NCBI RefSeq assembly: GCF_003946915.1
Contig: NZ_RPOC01000007.1
Location: 1 to 64,000 of the forward strand
Direction of reading: 5' to 3'
DNA length: 64,000 nucleotides
DNA from: Flavobacterium ustbae
Lineage (GTDB): Bacteria > Bacteroidota > Bacteroidia > Flavobacteriales > Flavobacteriaceae
Shown: positions 26,823 to 35,117 of the stretch, in pieces
Layout of the letters: each line of letters opens with the position of its first letter
Numbering within the stretch: position 1 is the first letter of the stretch
Translations under genes and position numbers: made by a program
The notes under the pieces: generated by a model
Told to the model about the DNA's origin: nothing
The model's database searches: none
What the model saw: the letters and a program-made list of their open reading frames with translations, nothing else

Positions 26823-27509
26823 TCATTTCTCGAAAATCTTGGTAGTATCGCCATGTCCCATAATAATTTGATCGACCAGCCCTATAAAAAGCCCGTGTGC
26901 AAGCACTCCCTCAATATTATTAAGTGTCATCGCCAAAGTTTCGGGATCGTTTATCGGACCAAAATCAGCATCGATAATGTAATTGCCTTGGTCGGTCAGA
27001 AACTCTCTTCCTTCTTTCATTCTTAACTTACTGCTTCCGCCCGCTATCGTGATTTGCTTCATTACATACGATGAGGCAAACGGAACAGCTTCAATAGGTA
27101 CTTTAAATTTCCCAAGTATTTCTACCTTTTTGGAAGAATCAGAAATAATGATCTTTTTTCGGGTAAGTGACAACACAATTTTCTCACGGAAAAGCGCACC
27201 GCCACCACCTTTAATCATTATTAAATCAGAATTGAATTCGTCAGCTCCATCAATTGTAATGTCAATCACATCAATATTTTTTATGTCAATCAGCTCAATA
27301 TTTAAAGAAACAGCAAGACGTTCTGTCTCCTTTGAAGTTGCTACGGCCTTAATTTTCAGCCCTTCCTTAATTCGCTCGCCGATTTCTATTATAGCATAAT
27401 ATGCTGTAGAACCCGTTCCGAGACCTACAATCATATTATCACGAATCAGTTTTACCGCTTCTTTGGCGGCAAGCTGTTTTTCTTTATCAAAATCTGATTT
27501 TGTTTTCAT
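26823..27509 (-). CDS. rpiA: Ribose-5-phosphate isomerase A
   Basis: 228 aa, normal length. It interconverts ribose-5-phosphate and ribulose-5-phosphate in the pentose phosphate pathway in the cytoplasm. The family motifs GLGTGSTAYYAI, TIDGADEFNSDLIMIKGGGGALFREKI (with catalytic acidic and Lys residues), LTDQGNYIIDADFG and GVLAHGLFIGLVD are intact. A near-consensus -7 element (TACATTTT, 27544-27537 on the minus strand) lies about 30 nt upstream. The 345-nt gap on the other side (27510-27854) holds no gene or repeat that I can recognise. Confidence 0.95.
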   Translation of the reverse strand: MKTKSDFDKEKQLAAKEAVKLIRDNMIVGLGTGSTAYYAIIEIGERIKEGLKIKAVATSKETERLAVSLNIELIDIKNIDVIDITIDGADEFNSDLIMIKGGGGALFREKIVLSLTRKKIIISDSSKKVEILGKFKVPIEAVPFASSYVMKQITIAGGSSKLRMKEGREFLTDQGNYIIDADFGPINDPETLAMTLNNIEGVLAHGLFIGLVDQIIMGHGDTTKIFEK

Positions 27510-27854
27510 AGTAATTAAGAATTGCTCTAAAATTACAAAATGTAATATTGCTAAAACAGTTTAGTCTTTTAATCTTTTTAGATGACCTCCTTCCGTTTTC
27601 TTGACCCTTTCGAAGGCCAGGTCAGCACTATCGAGCAAAAAAATAAAAGAAAGACTTAATAGCCCTTTTCCTGAATTTCATTATTTGCTAATAATTCATT
27701 GATTTTGCTGGAGCATTTATTCAATAATTAATTAAAATTGTCAGCGGCGCTTTTTACAGGATTGTTTTATGCCATATTAGCGGATTAAAATCAGGGTAAG
27801 CGCAGCCGACGCAATAAGCTTTCAAAGCCATTGAAACAGGGCAATACTTTATTA

Positions 27855-30107
27855 TTAGTATCCGTGGTGCCCCATAAGCTTATCAAAATGAATCGGAAGA
27901 TCGTTTATACGCTTCCCAGTTGCATGAAATACTGCATTTGCTATTGCTGCAGGAATGGCAGTCATGCCAATTTCACCGACACCTTTAACTCCTAATTCGT
28001 TAATGAGACCATCGTTTTCTTCGGCAAAGATAACTTCCATTTCTGGAATGTCTGCATGTACAGGTATATGATATTCGCCAAGATTGGCATTCATATATTT
28101 CCCAAGATTGGGATCGATTAACGTTTCCTCATGCAGTGCCTTGCTTATTCCCCAGATCATAGATCCCAATATCTGGCTTCTCGCCGTTTTCGGATTGATT
28201 ATTTTTCCTGCCGCTACCGCTGTAACAGCTCTGGTAACGGTTATGGTTCCTAAGTCTTTATCTACTTCGACCTCAACAAATGAAGCGCTATGAGTTGCTT
28301 TGCTAAATTTTCTGAGTTTTAATAAATCTGGTCCTGCCAATTTGGCTGCCTTAAATTCTTTGCCCTTATTGGCTTTAATAAGTTCCTGAAATGTAATAAA
28401 AAGATCCGGCTGTTTTTTTACGCTTAAGCCACTATTTCTAAAAACAATTTGATCTTCTGGAATTTCTTTAAATGGAGAATTGGGCGAATCTTTGATTTTC
28501 TTGATAATTTTTTTCTTTAATTCTCTGATCACAGCGACAATTGCCGTACCGGTAGAAGCTGTAATGGCAGAACCTCCCTGAAACATTGAAAAAGGCTTTT
28601 TGCTGTCACCATAAAAAAACGATACCTCATCTACAGAAATTCCAAATTCATCAGCCGCGATCTGCGTCATTACTGTCATGGTTCCTGTACCAATATCGGT
28701 TGTCGCATTATGAACTTCCAGTCGGCCTTCTTTAGTTAATATGACTTCTGCCCTTGCGGGGAATTGGTAGGCATCCCAAATACCAGTTGCCATGCCCCAG
28801 CCTACTAGTCTATTTCCTTTTTTTGTGCTTGCAGGTTTTGGATTTCGCATATGCCAGCCAAATTTTTCAGCACCTTTTTTATAACATTGCTTTAATTCTT
28901 TGCTGGTAAAAGGCTTTTGCGTGGAAGGATCAATTTCTGAGTAATTATTAAGGCGAAAATCCAAAGGATCCATATTCAATTTATAAGCCAGTTCATCCAT
29001 AATGCATTCAATTGCATGCATACCGCTCACCCCTCCGGGCGCTCTCATGTCGATTGGTGTGGCAAGGTCTAGCGGAGCCAATTTATATTCAAATAAAGTA
29101 TTCGCTGCTGGATATAATTTATGGCTCCAAGGAACCAGAATTTCATTATAATCTTCATAGGCAGAAGTTTCACCAACCGCGTTGTGATTCATGGCTGTTA
29201 CTTTTCCGCTATTGTCGGCTCCGAACCGCAGTGACTGAATTACTTGAGGCCTGTGTCCAAACGAGAACATTTGTTTTCTTTCCAATGTAACACGCACATT
29301 CCTTTTGAGTTCCAGGGATGCCAATACACACAAAAATAATTGGTACTGCGGACGTAGACCAGACCCAAAAGCGCCACCGACATACGGAGCCAGCACTCTG
29401 ACATTTTTATATTTTAAACCAAAAACATTGGCAACATAAAGCTGATTGTTTATTGTTCCTTGCGTTTTATCATAAATGGTCAATTTTCCATCGCCTTCGT
29501 AAATGGTGGTGGTTGCAAAAAGTTCCAGCGGATTATGATGTTCGGTTCCGTGTCGGTATTTGGCTTCGGTTTTAAATTCGGCACTTGCGTAGGCCTGTTC
29601 AAAGTTACCAGTTGGTTTTGGCGGAGGCGGCTTCAGCGGTGTCGACATTCCAATTTTAGGTTCGCGTGCCTTATCTAGATTTTGAGATAATATCGTATTA
29701 AACGTCTCTTCTTCATAAACAAATTTAATCAAAGTTGAAGCGTAACGTGCAGTCTCTAAATCTTCTGCCACGATGAGAGCAATCGGCTGGCCATTATATC
29801 TGATAATATTATCGCTTAATGGTTTAAAAACTGTTCCTGGGGGCGCATCCATATCCGCATACTGCAAGTCGAACCACGCAAGACTTGGACGATTTTCGTG
29901 CGTAAATATCTTAACGACTCCTTGAAGTGCGAGCACATCCGAGACATCAACGCTTAAGATTTTTCCTTTTGTGATGGTACTATTGACTACATAGCCGTAT
30001 AAGAGATCTGGTATATTGTACTCCGCTGCATATTGCGCATTTCCTGTTACTTTTTCATAACCTTCCAACCGGCTGAGGGGCTGTCCAATTAAGGGTTTAT
30101 TTTCCAT
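27855..30107 (-). CDS. Xanthine dehydrogenase family molybdopterin subunit (PaoC/YagR type)
   Basis: 750 aa, the large catalytic subunit of a heterotrimeric molybdo-flavoenzyme. It oxidises aldehydes or N-heterocycles by hydroxylation at a molybdenum centre. The N-terminal aldehyde oxidase/xanthine dehydrogenase hammerhead domain (about 18-125) precedes the molybdopterin-binding domain. The motif GVKGVGEIG near the C-terminus carries the catalytic glutamate (Glu712). The gene ends the operon, 16 nt after the FAD subunit. In E. coli the homologous PaoABC is a broad aldehyde oxidase that passes electrons to oxygen; the substrate here is not determined. The cofactor-insertion chaperone (PaoD/XdhC) is not in the window. 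Confidence 0.88.
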   Translation of the reverse strand: MENKPLIGQPLSRLEGYEKVTGNAQYAAEYNIPDLLYGYVVNSTITKGKILSVDVSDVLALQGVVKIFTHENRPSLAWFDLQYADMDAPPGTVFKPLSDNIIRYNGQPIALIVAEDLETARYASTLIKFVYEEETFNTILSQNLDKAREPKIGMSTPLKPPPPKPTGNFEQAYASAEFKTEAKYRHGTEHHNPLELFATTTIYEGDGKLTIYDKTQGTINNQLYVANVFGLKYKNVRVLAPYVGGAFGSGLRPQYQLFLCVLASLELKRNVRVTLERKQMFSFGHRPQVIQSLRFGADNSGKVTAMNHNAVGETSAYEDYNEILVPWSHKLYPAANTLFEYKLAPLDLATPIDMRAPGGVSGMHAIECIMDELAYKLNMDPLDFRLNNYSEIDPSTQKPFTSKELKQCYKKGAEKFGWHMRNPKPASTKKGNRLVGWGMATGIWDAYQFPARAEVILTKEGRLEVHNATTDIGTGTMTVMTQIAADEFGISVDEVSFFYGDSKKPFSMFQGGSAITASTGTAIVAVIRELKKKIIKKIKDSPNSPFKEIPEDQIVFRNSGLSVKKQPDLFITFQELIKANKGKEFKAAKLAGPDLLKLRKFSKATHSASFVEVEVDKDLGTITVTRAVTAVAAGKIINPKTARSQILGSMIWGISKALHEETLIDPNLGKYMNANLGEYHIPVHADIPEMEVIFAEENDGLINELGVKGVGEIGMTAIPAAIANAVFHATGKRINDLPIHFDKLMGHHGY

Positions 30108-30123
30108 TTTTTTTATTTTTAAA

Positions 30124-31140
30124 TTAAAGTGAAGGACCAGCCCCTGGAATTTGCGATTCTGGATATAAAGCCATTTCGCAGGCCCTTATAATCGACCTCT
30201 TTGCAAGAGGTATCTTAAAATCATTATCTCCTCTTCCTACCGCACCCGCTAAAATACACTCAGCCGCCGTGGCAAAATTTTCCATCGTTGCTTTTTTTCC
30301 TCTCAGCAGTTCTTCTGCTTTGGGTACGCGCCATGGTTTGTGTGCAACTCCTCCTAAAGCGATCCTAGCTTTTGATATCGTTTTGCCATCCATTTCAAAA
30401 GCAACTGCAACAGATACCAATGCAAAAGCATACGAATGGCGGTCACGTAATTTTAAGTAAGCATAATTTTTTGAAAAGTGATTTGGCGGAAGATCAATTG
30501 AGGTTATCATTTCGCCTTTTTCTAAATTATTATCAAGATGTGGTGTATCTTCAGGAAGTTTATGAAAATCAGCAAAAGGAATCTTTCTATCTCCGTTTGG
30601 CCCCGTTACATTTACCACTGCTTCCAGTGCTGCTAAAGCCACACACATATCTGACGGAAAAACCGCAATGCAATGCTCACTTGTTCCTAATATGGCATGA
30701 ATACGATTACAGCCTTGAATTGCAGGACAGCCAGATCCAGGTTCGCGCTTATTACAGGGAACATCCGGATCGTAAAAATAATAGCAGCGTGTGCGCTGTA
30801 AAAGATTGCCACCGTCTGTAGCCATATTTCGGATCTGCGGAGAAGCACCCGCTAGAATCGCTTTAGACAATAAGGGATACTTTTTTTCTATAAGCGGATC
30901 ATAAGCCGTAGCTGCATTTTTAGCCAAAGCTCCTAATCTTACACCATTATTTTCCAGTAATTGAATAGTACTAATTTCTTGTACATCATTTATATCAATG
31001 AGTTTTTCCGGATTAGTTAAATTGTATTTCCAAAGATCAATAATATTTGTCCCGCCGGCTAAAAACATTGCTTTATTATCAGCTGCCGCTTTAACTGCCG
31101 CATCGACAGTAATTTCTTTTTTGTAATCAAAACTATTCAT
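30124..31140 (-). CDS. FAD-binding subunit of the aldehyde oxidase (PaoB/YagS type)
   Basis: 338 aa. The N-terminal FAD-binding motif FLAGGTNIIDLWKY and RNMATDGGNL are seen. Next comes a cysteine-rich insert with C119, C129, C138 and C144 (RTRCYYFYD ... GSGCPAIQGCN), which in PaoB holds an extra [4Fe-4S] cluster absent from ordinary xanthine dehydrogenases. The C-terminal CO dehydrogenase flavoprotein domain follows. It relays electrons from the iron-sulfur subunit to its flavin. Its start overlaps the 2Fe-2S gene by 8 nt, so the two are translationally coupled. Confidence 0.9.
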   Translation of the reverse strand: MNSFDYKKEITVDAAVKAAADNKAMFLAGGTNIIDLWKYNLTNPEKLIDINDVQEISTIQLLENNGVRLGALAKNAATAYDPLIEKKYPLLSKAILAGASPQIRNMATDGGNLLQRTRCYYFYDPDVPCNKREPGSGCPAIQGCNRIHAILGTSEHCIAVFPSDMCVALAALEAVVNVTGPNGDRKIPFADFHKLPEDTPHLDNNLEKGEMITSIDLPPNHFSKNYAYLKLRDRHSYAFALVSVAVAFEMDGKTISKARIALGGVAHKPWRVPKAEELLRGKKATMENFATAAECILAGAVGRGDNDFKIPLAKRSIIRACEMALYPESQIPGAGPSL

Positions 31141-31618
31141 GATCGATCCCTTCTTTTACCTGCATAATCGCGTCTATAATTCCAGAATTAGCACCGCAGC
31201 GGCAAAGGTTGCCACTCATGAGCTCTTTTACGTCTTCACGGGTAGTCGCCTTTCCTTCCCGAAGCATTCCAATGGCACTACAGATCTGTCCAGGCGTACA
31301 ATAACCGCATTGAAAGGCATCGTGCTCAATAAAAGCTTTCTGGAGCGGATGAAGTTCTTTACCATCTGCCACACCTTCAATGGTTGTAATATCACTGCCA
31401 TTTTTGGTCACTGCGAGGGTCAGGCAACTTAAAATTCTTTTGCCGTCGCACAAAACGGTGCATGCGCCACATTGCCCGTGGTCGCATCCTTTTTTTGTTC
31501 CAGTTAAGTTAAGCCTTTCACGTAGTGTGTCGAGTAGTGAAACCCAAGGAAGCAGCTCCAATTTATAATCTTTACTATTGATCGTCAGAGAAGTGAGAAT
31601 CGAAGAATTATTTTCCAT
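31133..31618 (-). CDS. 2Fe-2S subunit of the aldehyde oxidase (PaoA/YagT type)
   Basis: 161 aa. The plant-type ferredoxin cluster is bound by C45, C50, C53 and a fourth Cys at 57 or 65 (GCDHGQCGACTVLCDGKRIL). The second 2Fe-2S cluster uses C104, C107, C139 and C141 (QCGYCTPGQ ... GNLCRCGANSG). The E. coli homologue has a Tat leader, but here residues 1-18 are polar and lack the twin arginine, so the complex is predicted to be cytoplasmic unless exported by another route. It is the first gene of the three-gene oxidase operon, 125 nt after the Gfo/Idh gene on the same strand. Confidence 0.92.
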   Translation of the reverse strand: MENNSSILTSLTINSKDYKLELLPWVSLLDTLRERLNLTGTKKGCDHGQCGACTVLCDGKRILSCLTLAVTKNGSDITTIEGVADGKELHPLQKAFIEHDAFQCGYCTPGQICSAIGMLREGKATTREDVKELMSGNLCRCGANSGIIDAIMQVKEGIDHE

Positions 31619-31743
31619 AATAAATTGATTTACAAAAGCGTAAAATATTCAGTCTAACAAATCTCGCTAAGTAAAAACGGTATTACTTATACTTTATACC
31701 TTCATAGTTATATAATTCGAAGAAATCACCAAAAATCGTACAA

Positions 31744-32883
31744 TTAGTTAGAAGCTAGAATTGCCGTTCTTAAGGCTTCAAAAGCATCTTCAAGAGTAAT
31801 TGCCAATGTATGATTTTCATCTTCTATCTTACGAATCATATCCGAAAGGATGAGCTGTACGCAATTGCCATAAACTTCTCCTTTTGTCTGCGGTATTTCA
31901 AATGTTCCCAAAACCATTTGGTCGGTGTCGTATGCTATTCCTCCGGCATAAATACCTTTCTTCTTTTCTTCTTCAATCTGAGAAGAACCCCAGCCTTCAG
32001 GTCTGGACTCATCTCCCATTTCTGCAAAGTTTTCAGAGTGGTTTTCCTTCCACCCAGGAATATTTTTAAGAAATGGCCGCGTATCAGAATTGACAAGAAC
32101 TTTCAATTTTCCTTTCATTGGCATCCATCCTTCAATCTCGATTCTGGCCAGATCATACGCTAGTTCAATGGTAGTTTGTTCAAAAAATCCCGGACCTGAA
32201 AAGGCGTGATAATACGATGCTATCAATCCTTCATTATAAAGCACCAGCGCCGAAACACGATCACGCTGCTGCTCATTGCGATCATGCGAAACTCCGCATA
32301 CTTTCTCGCGCTTTTGTCCACCCAGTGCATTAATAATATCAAAAAAATGCACACCGTGTTCTACCATAATACCTCCAGAAATTTCTTTATTCCAGAACCA
32401 ATGCTCTGGCGCTAGTGATTCATCTTGTGCATAATTATTAACGACAGCGTGACGGATTTTTCCAAAAACTCCTTTATCCGACAATTCTTTAAAAGTCTGA
32501 ATAATGGGATTATAACGAATCATATGATCAACGGTAATCACACGGCCAGTCTGCTTCTGCATTTCTACAATCTGTCTGGCTTCCTCTTCTGTTATAGAAA
32601 TAGGTTTTTCAAGCAGCACATGTTTTCCTGCTCTCATGGCTGCACAGGCCATTTCAGCATGCAGGCCTGGCGGCGTAACAATGCTCACTATATCTATTTC
32701 AGGATCTGCAATAAGATCTTCCCAATTTGAGTATAGCTTTAAGTTTTTCGCATCTTGAATATGTGATCCGTGATCGGCCACAGCCGCAACCTCGACATTT
32801 TCAATTTTAGACCACCAGTAGTGAAGGAATTTACCAAATCCCCCATATCCTATTATTCCGACTTTATATTTTTTCATAATCAT
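31744..32883 (-). CDS. Gfo/Idh/MocA family oxidoreductase
   Basis: 379 aa (377 from the second Met). The N-terminal Rossmann motif VGIIGYGGFGKF binds NAD(P), and the catalytic-site EKP motif is E92-K93-P94. A GGIMVEHGVHFFDII signature carries the conserved His of the C-terminal domain. It should oxidise or reduce a sugar, inositol or related carbonyl compound; the substrate is unknown. It is 26 nt downstream of the catalase-family gene on the same strand and ends 125 nt before the aldehyde oxidase genes, so all five may be expressed together. Confidence 0.85.
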   Translation of the reverse strand: MIMKKYKVGIIGYGGFGKFLHYWWSKIENVEVAAVADHGSHIQDAKNLKLYSNWEDLIADPEIDIVSIVTPPGLHAEMACAAMRAGKHVLLEKPISITEEEARQIVEMQKQTGRVITVDHMIRYNPIIQTFKELSDKGVFGKIRHAVVNNYAQDESLAPEHWFWNKEISGGIMVEHGVHFFDIINALGGQKREKVCGVSHDRNEQQRDRVSALVLYNEGLIASYYHAFSGPGFFEQTTIELAYDLARIEIEGWMPMKGKLKVLVNSDTRPFLKNIPGWKENHSENFAEMGDESRPEGWGSSQIEEEKKKGIYAGGIAYDTDQMVLGTFEIPQTKGEVYGNCVQLILSDMIRKIEDENHTLAITLEDAFEALRTAILASN

Positions 32884-32909
32884 TTTTTATATCTGTAATT
32901 ATCTGTTAT

Positions 32910-34019
32910 TTAATCTGGTAGTTCCTCTATACTTTTTGGTTCTACTCTTGGTTGTGCATTCATATGGTGCCTGTAGCGGCTTGAGGTTTCGTAAGCGAGT
33001 TTTCGAACACGCATGATGTTTCCTAGTGGCCTATGCTCGGGCAGACAATGAAACGGATTGAAACTCAGCACATCATCGGCGTAAACGCGACGCTCGGGAC
33101 TAAAGGTCTTCTGCGGACGAAAAATTAACTTGGCAACTGGCTGATAAGGGCTTTCTTCTTCTGGCCATTGTACAGATCCGTCTTCTACCGGCATCGTTTC
33201 TAGATTAGTGCAAAGCTGTACGCCCATCTCATATTCAGCAGTTCCCGTTTGAAAGAAATCAGAAATAATTTTGGTTAAAAACGCATTTTCATCTTCATCC
33301 ATAATCTTCTCGTCGACCTTTTTCCCTGCTAATTCTTTTACATTTTTAGAAAGCGGTTTTACATTGATTTTTGCTACGTAATCTCCGTAACGAAGTGCTG
33401 CCATACTGAAATAAGTATCGCCTAAAATATGGGGTCCAGGCGCACTCAAATGGTTGGTGTCGTCAGCCAAACCGACAGCAGCAAGAACATTTTGTACCCC
33501 CACTGCAGCTTTTTGTGCTATCTTTTGAACGAACTCTCCATTCTGTGTCTGGCTTTCTATTCCTTCCTGCATTTTTAAATATTCTTTTATCGTTCCCGTT
33601 GGTATAATGGGATAGTTGACAAGTAAAAAGTCTTGAGTAATTGCATCGGCTAATTCTGGCAAGAGTTTCTCTCCTTCTACACCGATTATTTTTATTGCCA
33701 TTCCTCTAAACGCCGACATTTTATCAGGTACAATAGATGACTGCGCCGTAGAGAAACGGACTATAACGGGATAGGTTTTAGCGTTTCTGAAAATTCCCTG
33801 TGAAAGATGTTCGGGCAGATTATCATAGATATGAAGTTCTCCTTTTAGAATTCCATGGCTTTTAGCGTGTGCATCGCGTATGGCGTGACGGTATTTTTCG
33901 TACATTAATTTGTTAACTCTCGCCATAGAATCAACTATTTTCTGCATAATCTCTTGTTCGTCTTGTTGCTGTACTTCTATATTTTTATTATAAAGAACAT
34001 AATCGTGATTAGATGTCAT
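32910..34019 (-). CDS. Catalase-family heme protein
   Basis: 369 aa, shorter than full catalases (about 480). It keeps the fold landmarks: RDAHAKSHG (candidate distal His51), RFST (89-92), FRGMAIK, a DFLLVNYP strand in the position of the catalase distal Asn loop, and the proximal heme motif RKLAYETSSRYR with Tyr343. It probably reacts with hydrogen or organic peroxide, as do other short catalase-related proteins. No signal peptide is visible. It is the first gene of the operon with the Gfo/Idh oxidoreductase, upstream of an oxidase expected to make H2O2. Confidence 0.8.
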   Translation of the reverse strand: MTSNHDYVLYNKNIEVQQQDEQEIMQKIVDSMARVNKLMYEKYRHAIRDAHAKSHGILKGELHIYDNLPEHLSQGIFRNAKTYPVIVRFSTAQSSIVPDKMSAFRGMAIKIIGVEGEKLLPELADAITQDFLLVNYPIIPTGTIKEYLKMQEGIESQTQNGEFVQKIAQKAAVGVQNVLAAVGLADDTNHLSAPGPHILGDTYFSMAALRYGDYVAKINVKPLSKNVKELAGKKVDEKIMDEDENAFLTKIISDFFQTGTAEYEMGVQLCTNLETMPVEDGSVQWPEEESPYQPVAKLIFRPQKTFSPERRVYADDVLSFNPFHCLPEHRPLGNIMRVRKLAYETSSRYRHHMNAQPRVEPKSIEELPD

Positions 34020-34207
34020 AGTATCAGATTTTTATTGATCTTAAAAATAGCTATCAAGAAAAAGAAATAATTATATAGTTTTGCGGGTTTGTTATATAAT
34101 ATTACAAGCTAAGTCATTAGAAATAAAATCAATATATTTTTTTTTACTTCTTCAGTTTTTAATAAGTAATCGATGTCTTATCTTTAAGGTTATTAATAAA
34201 ATTAGAT

Positions 34208-34567
34208 ATGACACCACAAAAAAATAAAGAAACGCTGCAGAAAGCTAACGCTGAAGTTACAGCAGGAAACAATGACGGTTTTTTAATTTATTGTACCGAG
34301 GATGTTACATGGACATTTGTAGGCGATCAAATCTTGATCGGAAAAGAAGCCGTGAGAAAATATATGGAAGATACTTACACCACACCTCCAACTTTTGATG
34401 TGGAAGAAACTATTGCTGACGGTGATTTTGTAACCGTAGTGGGAAAAATAAGTTTAAAGGATAACGACGGAAAAACAACACATTACGAATACTGTGATGT
34501 ATGGAAATTTAGAGACGGAATGATGGCAGATCTCAAAGCTTTTGTAATAGAACAAAATTCTCGCTGA
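34208..34567 (+). CDS. SnoaL/NTF2-like family protein
   Basis: 119 aa. The N-terminal helices (ETLQKANAEVTAGNNDGFLIYCTEDVTWTFVG) and strands EETIADGDFVTVVGKISLKD and HYEYCDVWKFRDGMMADLKAFV are the classic SnoaL-like/ketosteroid-isomerase-like cone. A D-V-W-K-F-R-D-G pattern lies at the C-terminal strands. These proteins act as isomerases, hydrolases or binding proteins; the substrate is unknown. It stands alone, divergent from the catalase operon, with a near-consensus -7 element (TATCTTTA) about 25 nt upstream. Confidence 0.75.
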   Translation: MTPQKNKETLQKANAEVTAGNNDGFLIYCTEDVTWTFVGDQILIGKEAVRKYMEDTYTTPPTFDVEETIADGDFVTVVGKISLKDNDGKTTHYEYCDVWKFRDGMMADLKAFVIEQNSR

Positions 34568-34677
34568 TTTTTTTATTGAACGCCATTTCATCTTCCTATA
34601 CGTTTAGCTACATCTTGAATGGGCTCCATTCATAATTATAATCTTTTCCGCCAAAGAAAACACTGAATTCAAGATAC

Positions 34678-34833
34678 AAAAAAACTCCCTTAAAAAGGGA
34701 GTCCTTAGGCGGCCGGCGGTTGCCTGAAAAGTATAAGGTAATTAACTAAATCATTTGGGACAGAACCTCCAGACGAACCCCGCCGGTCCCCTGTTTTTTC
34801 TGACTGATTTTTGTAGTGCATTACCAGTATATA
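34678..34833 (-). ncRNA. Candidate structured small RNA with own promoter and terminator
   Basis: In this AT-rich DNA, 34703-34790 is a GC-rich island with no credible reading frame. On the minus strand it lies between an exact -7 element (TAAATTTG, 34843-34836) and a perfect terminator (ACTCCCTT / AAGGGAGT, 34684-34702, followed by seven U), giving a transcript of about 155 nt. Distal segments pair (34713-34719 with 34780-34786, CCGGCGG/CCGCCGG), and shorter inner helices could extend this into an interrupted rod. The rod shape and size recall 6S-like RNA (Rfam has a flavobacterial 6S family), but I cannot confirm the family. SRP RNA, tRNA and tmRNA signatures are absent. Confidence 0.5.
34684..34702 (-). 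terminator. Terminator of the candidate small RNA
   Basis: A perfect 8-bp stem with a 3-nt loop. On the minus strand the stem is followed by U7 (34684-34678). Confidence 0.8.
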
Positions 34834-34835
34834 AA

Positions 34836-34843
34836 CAAATTTA
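34836..34843 (-). promoter_or_regulatory. -7 element TAAATTTG upstream of the candidate small RNA
   Basis: An exact TAnnTTTG on the minus strand. The -33 region lacks a clear TTG, so the call rests on this element and the terminator placement. Confidence 0.4.
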
Positions 34844-35040
34844 CGATAATATAAAGATCTATTACTTACAGAATCTTTACATAATTTTACAGTATTCCAA
34901 TCGAGAAGTTAAGTCCATTAATATAAAATTAAATAAGAGCAGTCACAGGACAATAGATGAAGAACCTCATCAATTAAAAAATGAAGCCTTTTACAAAAAT
35001 CTATAAATCATTACTTTAATGAGATTATATTTGCCTCAAT

Positions 35041-35086
35041 AAAAAAAAGAGCCAAAGTATTAATTATCAATACCATAACTCTTTTC
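35041..35086 (-). terminator. Terminator after mnmE
   Basis: A two-part stem on the minus strand (AAAAGAG / CTCTTTT and GTATT / AATAC around a 7-nt loop) ending in a run of eight T. It lies about 40 nt after the mnmE stop. Confidence 0.7.
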
Positions 35087-35117
35087 GTTATTTTTGTTTT
35101 GTTTTATTTTGCGCCTT

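Noticed and set aside
27510..27854. Riboswitch or molybdenum-cofactor RNA motif downstream of paoC
   Set aside because: The gap lies at the 3' end of the oxidase operon and shows no convincing helices or expression platform.
34703..34800. tRNA, SRP RNA or tmRNA in the GC-rich island
   Set aside because: There is no cloverleaf or T-loop GTTCGA context, no GGAAGCAGCC-type SRP core and no tag-peptide frame.
34755..35006. 83-aa plus-strand frame
   Set aside because: It starts within the GC-rich RNA candidate and runs through AT-rich DNA with no signal or family; promoter and terminator point to the other strand.
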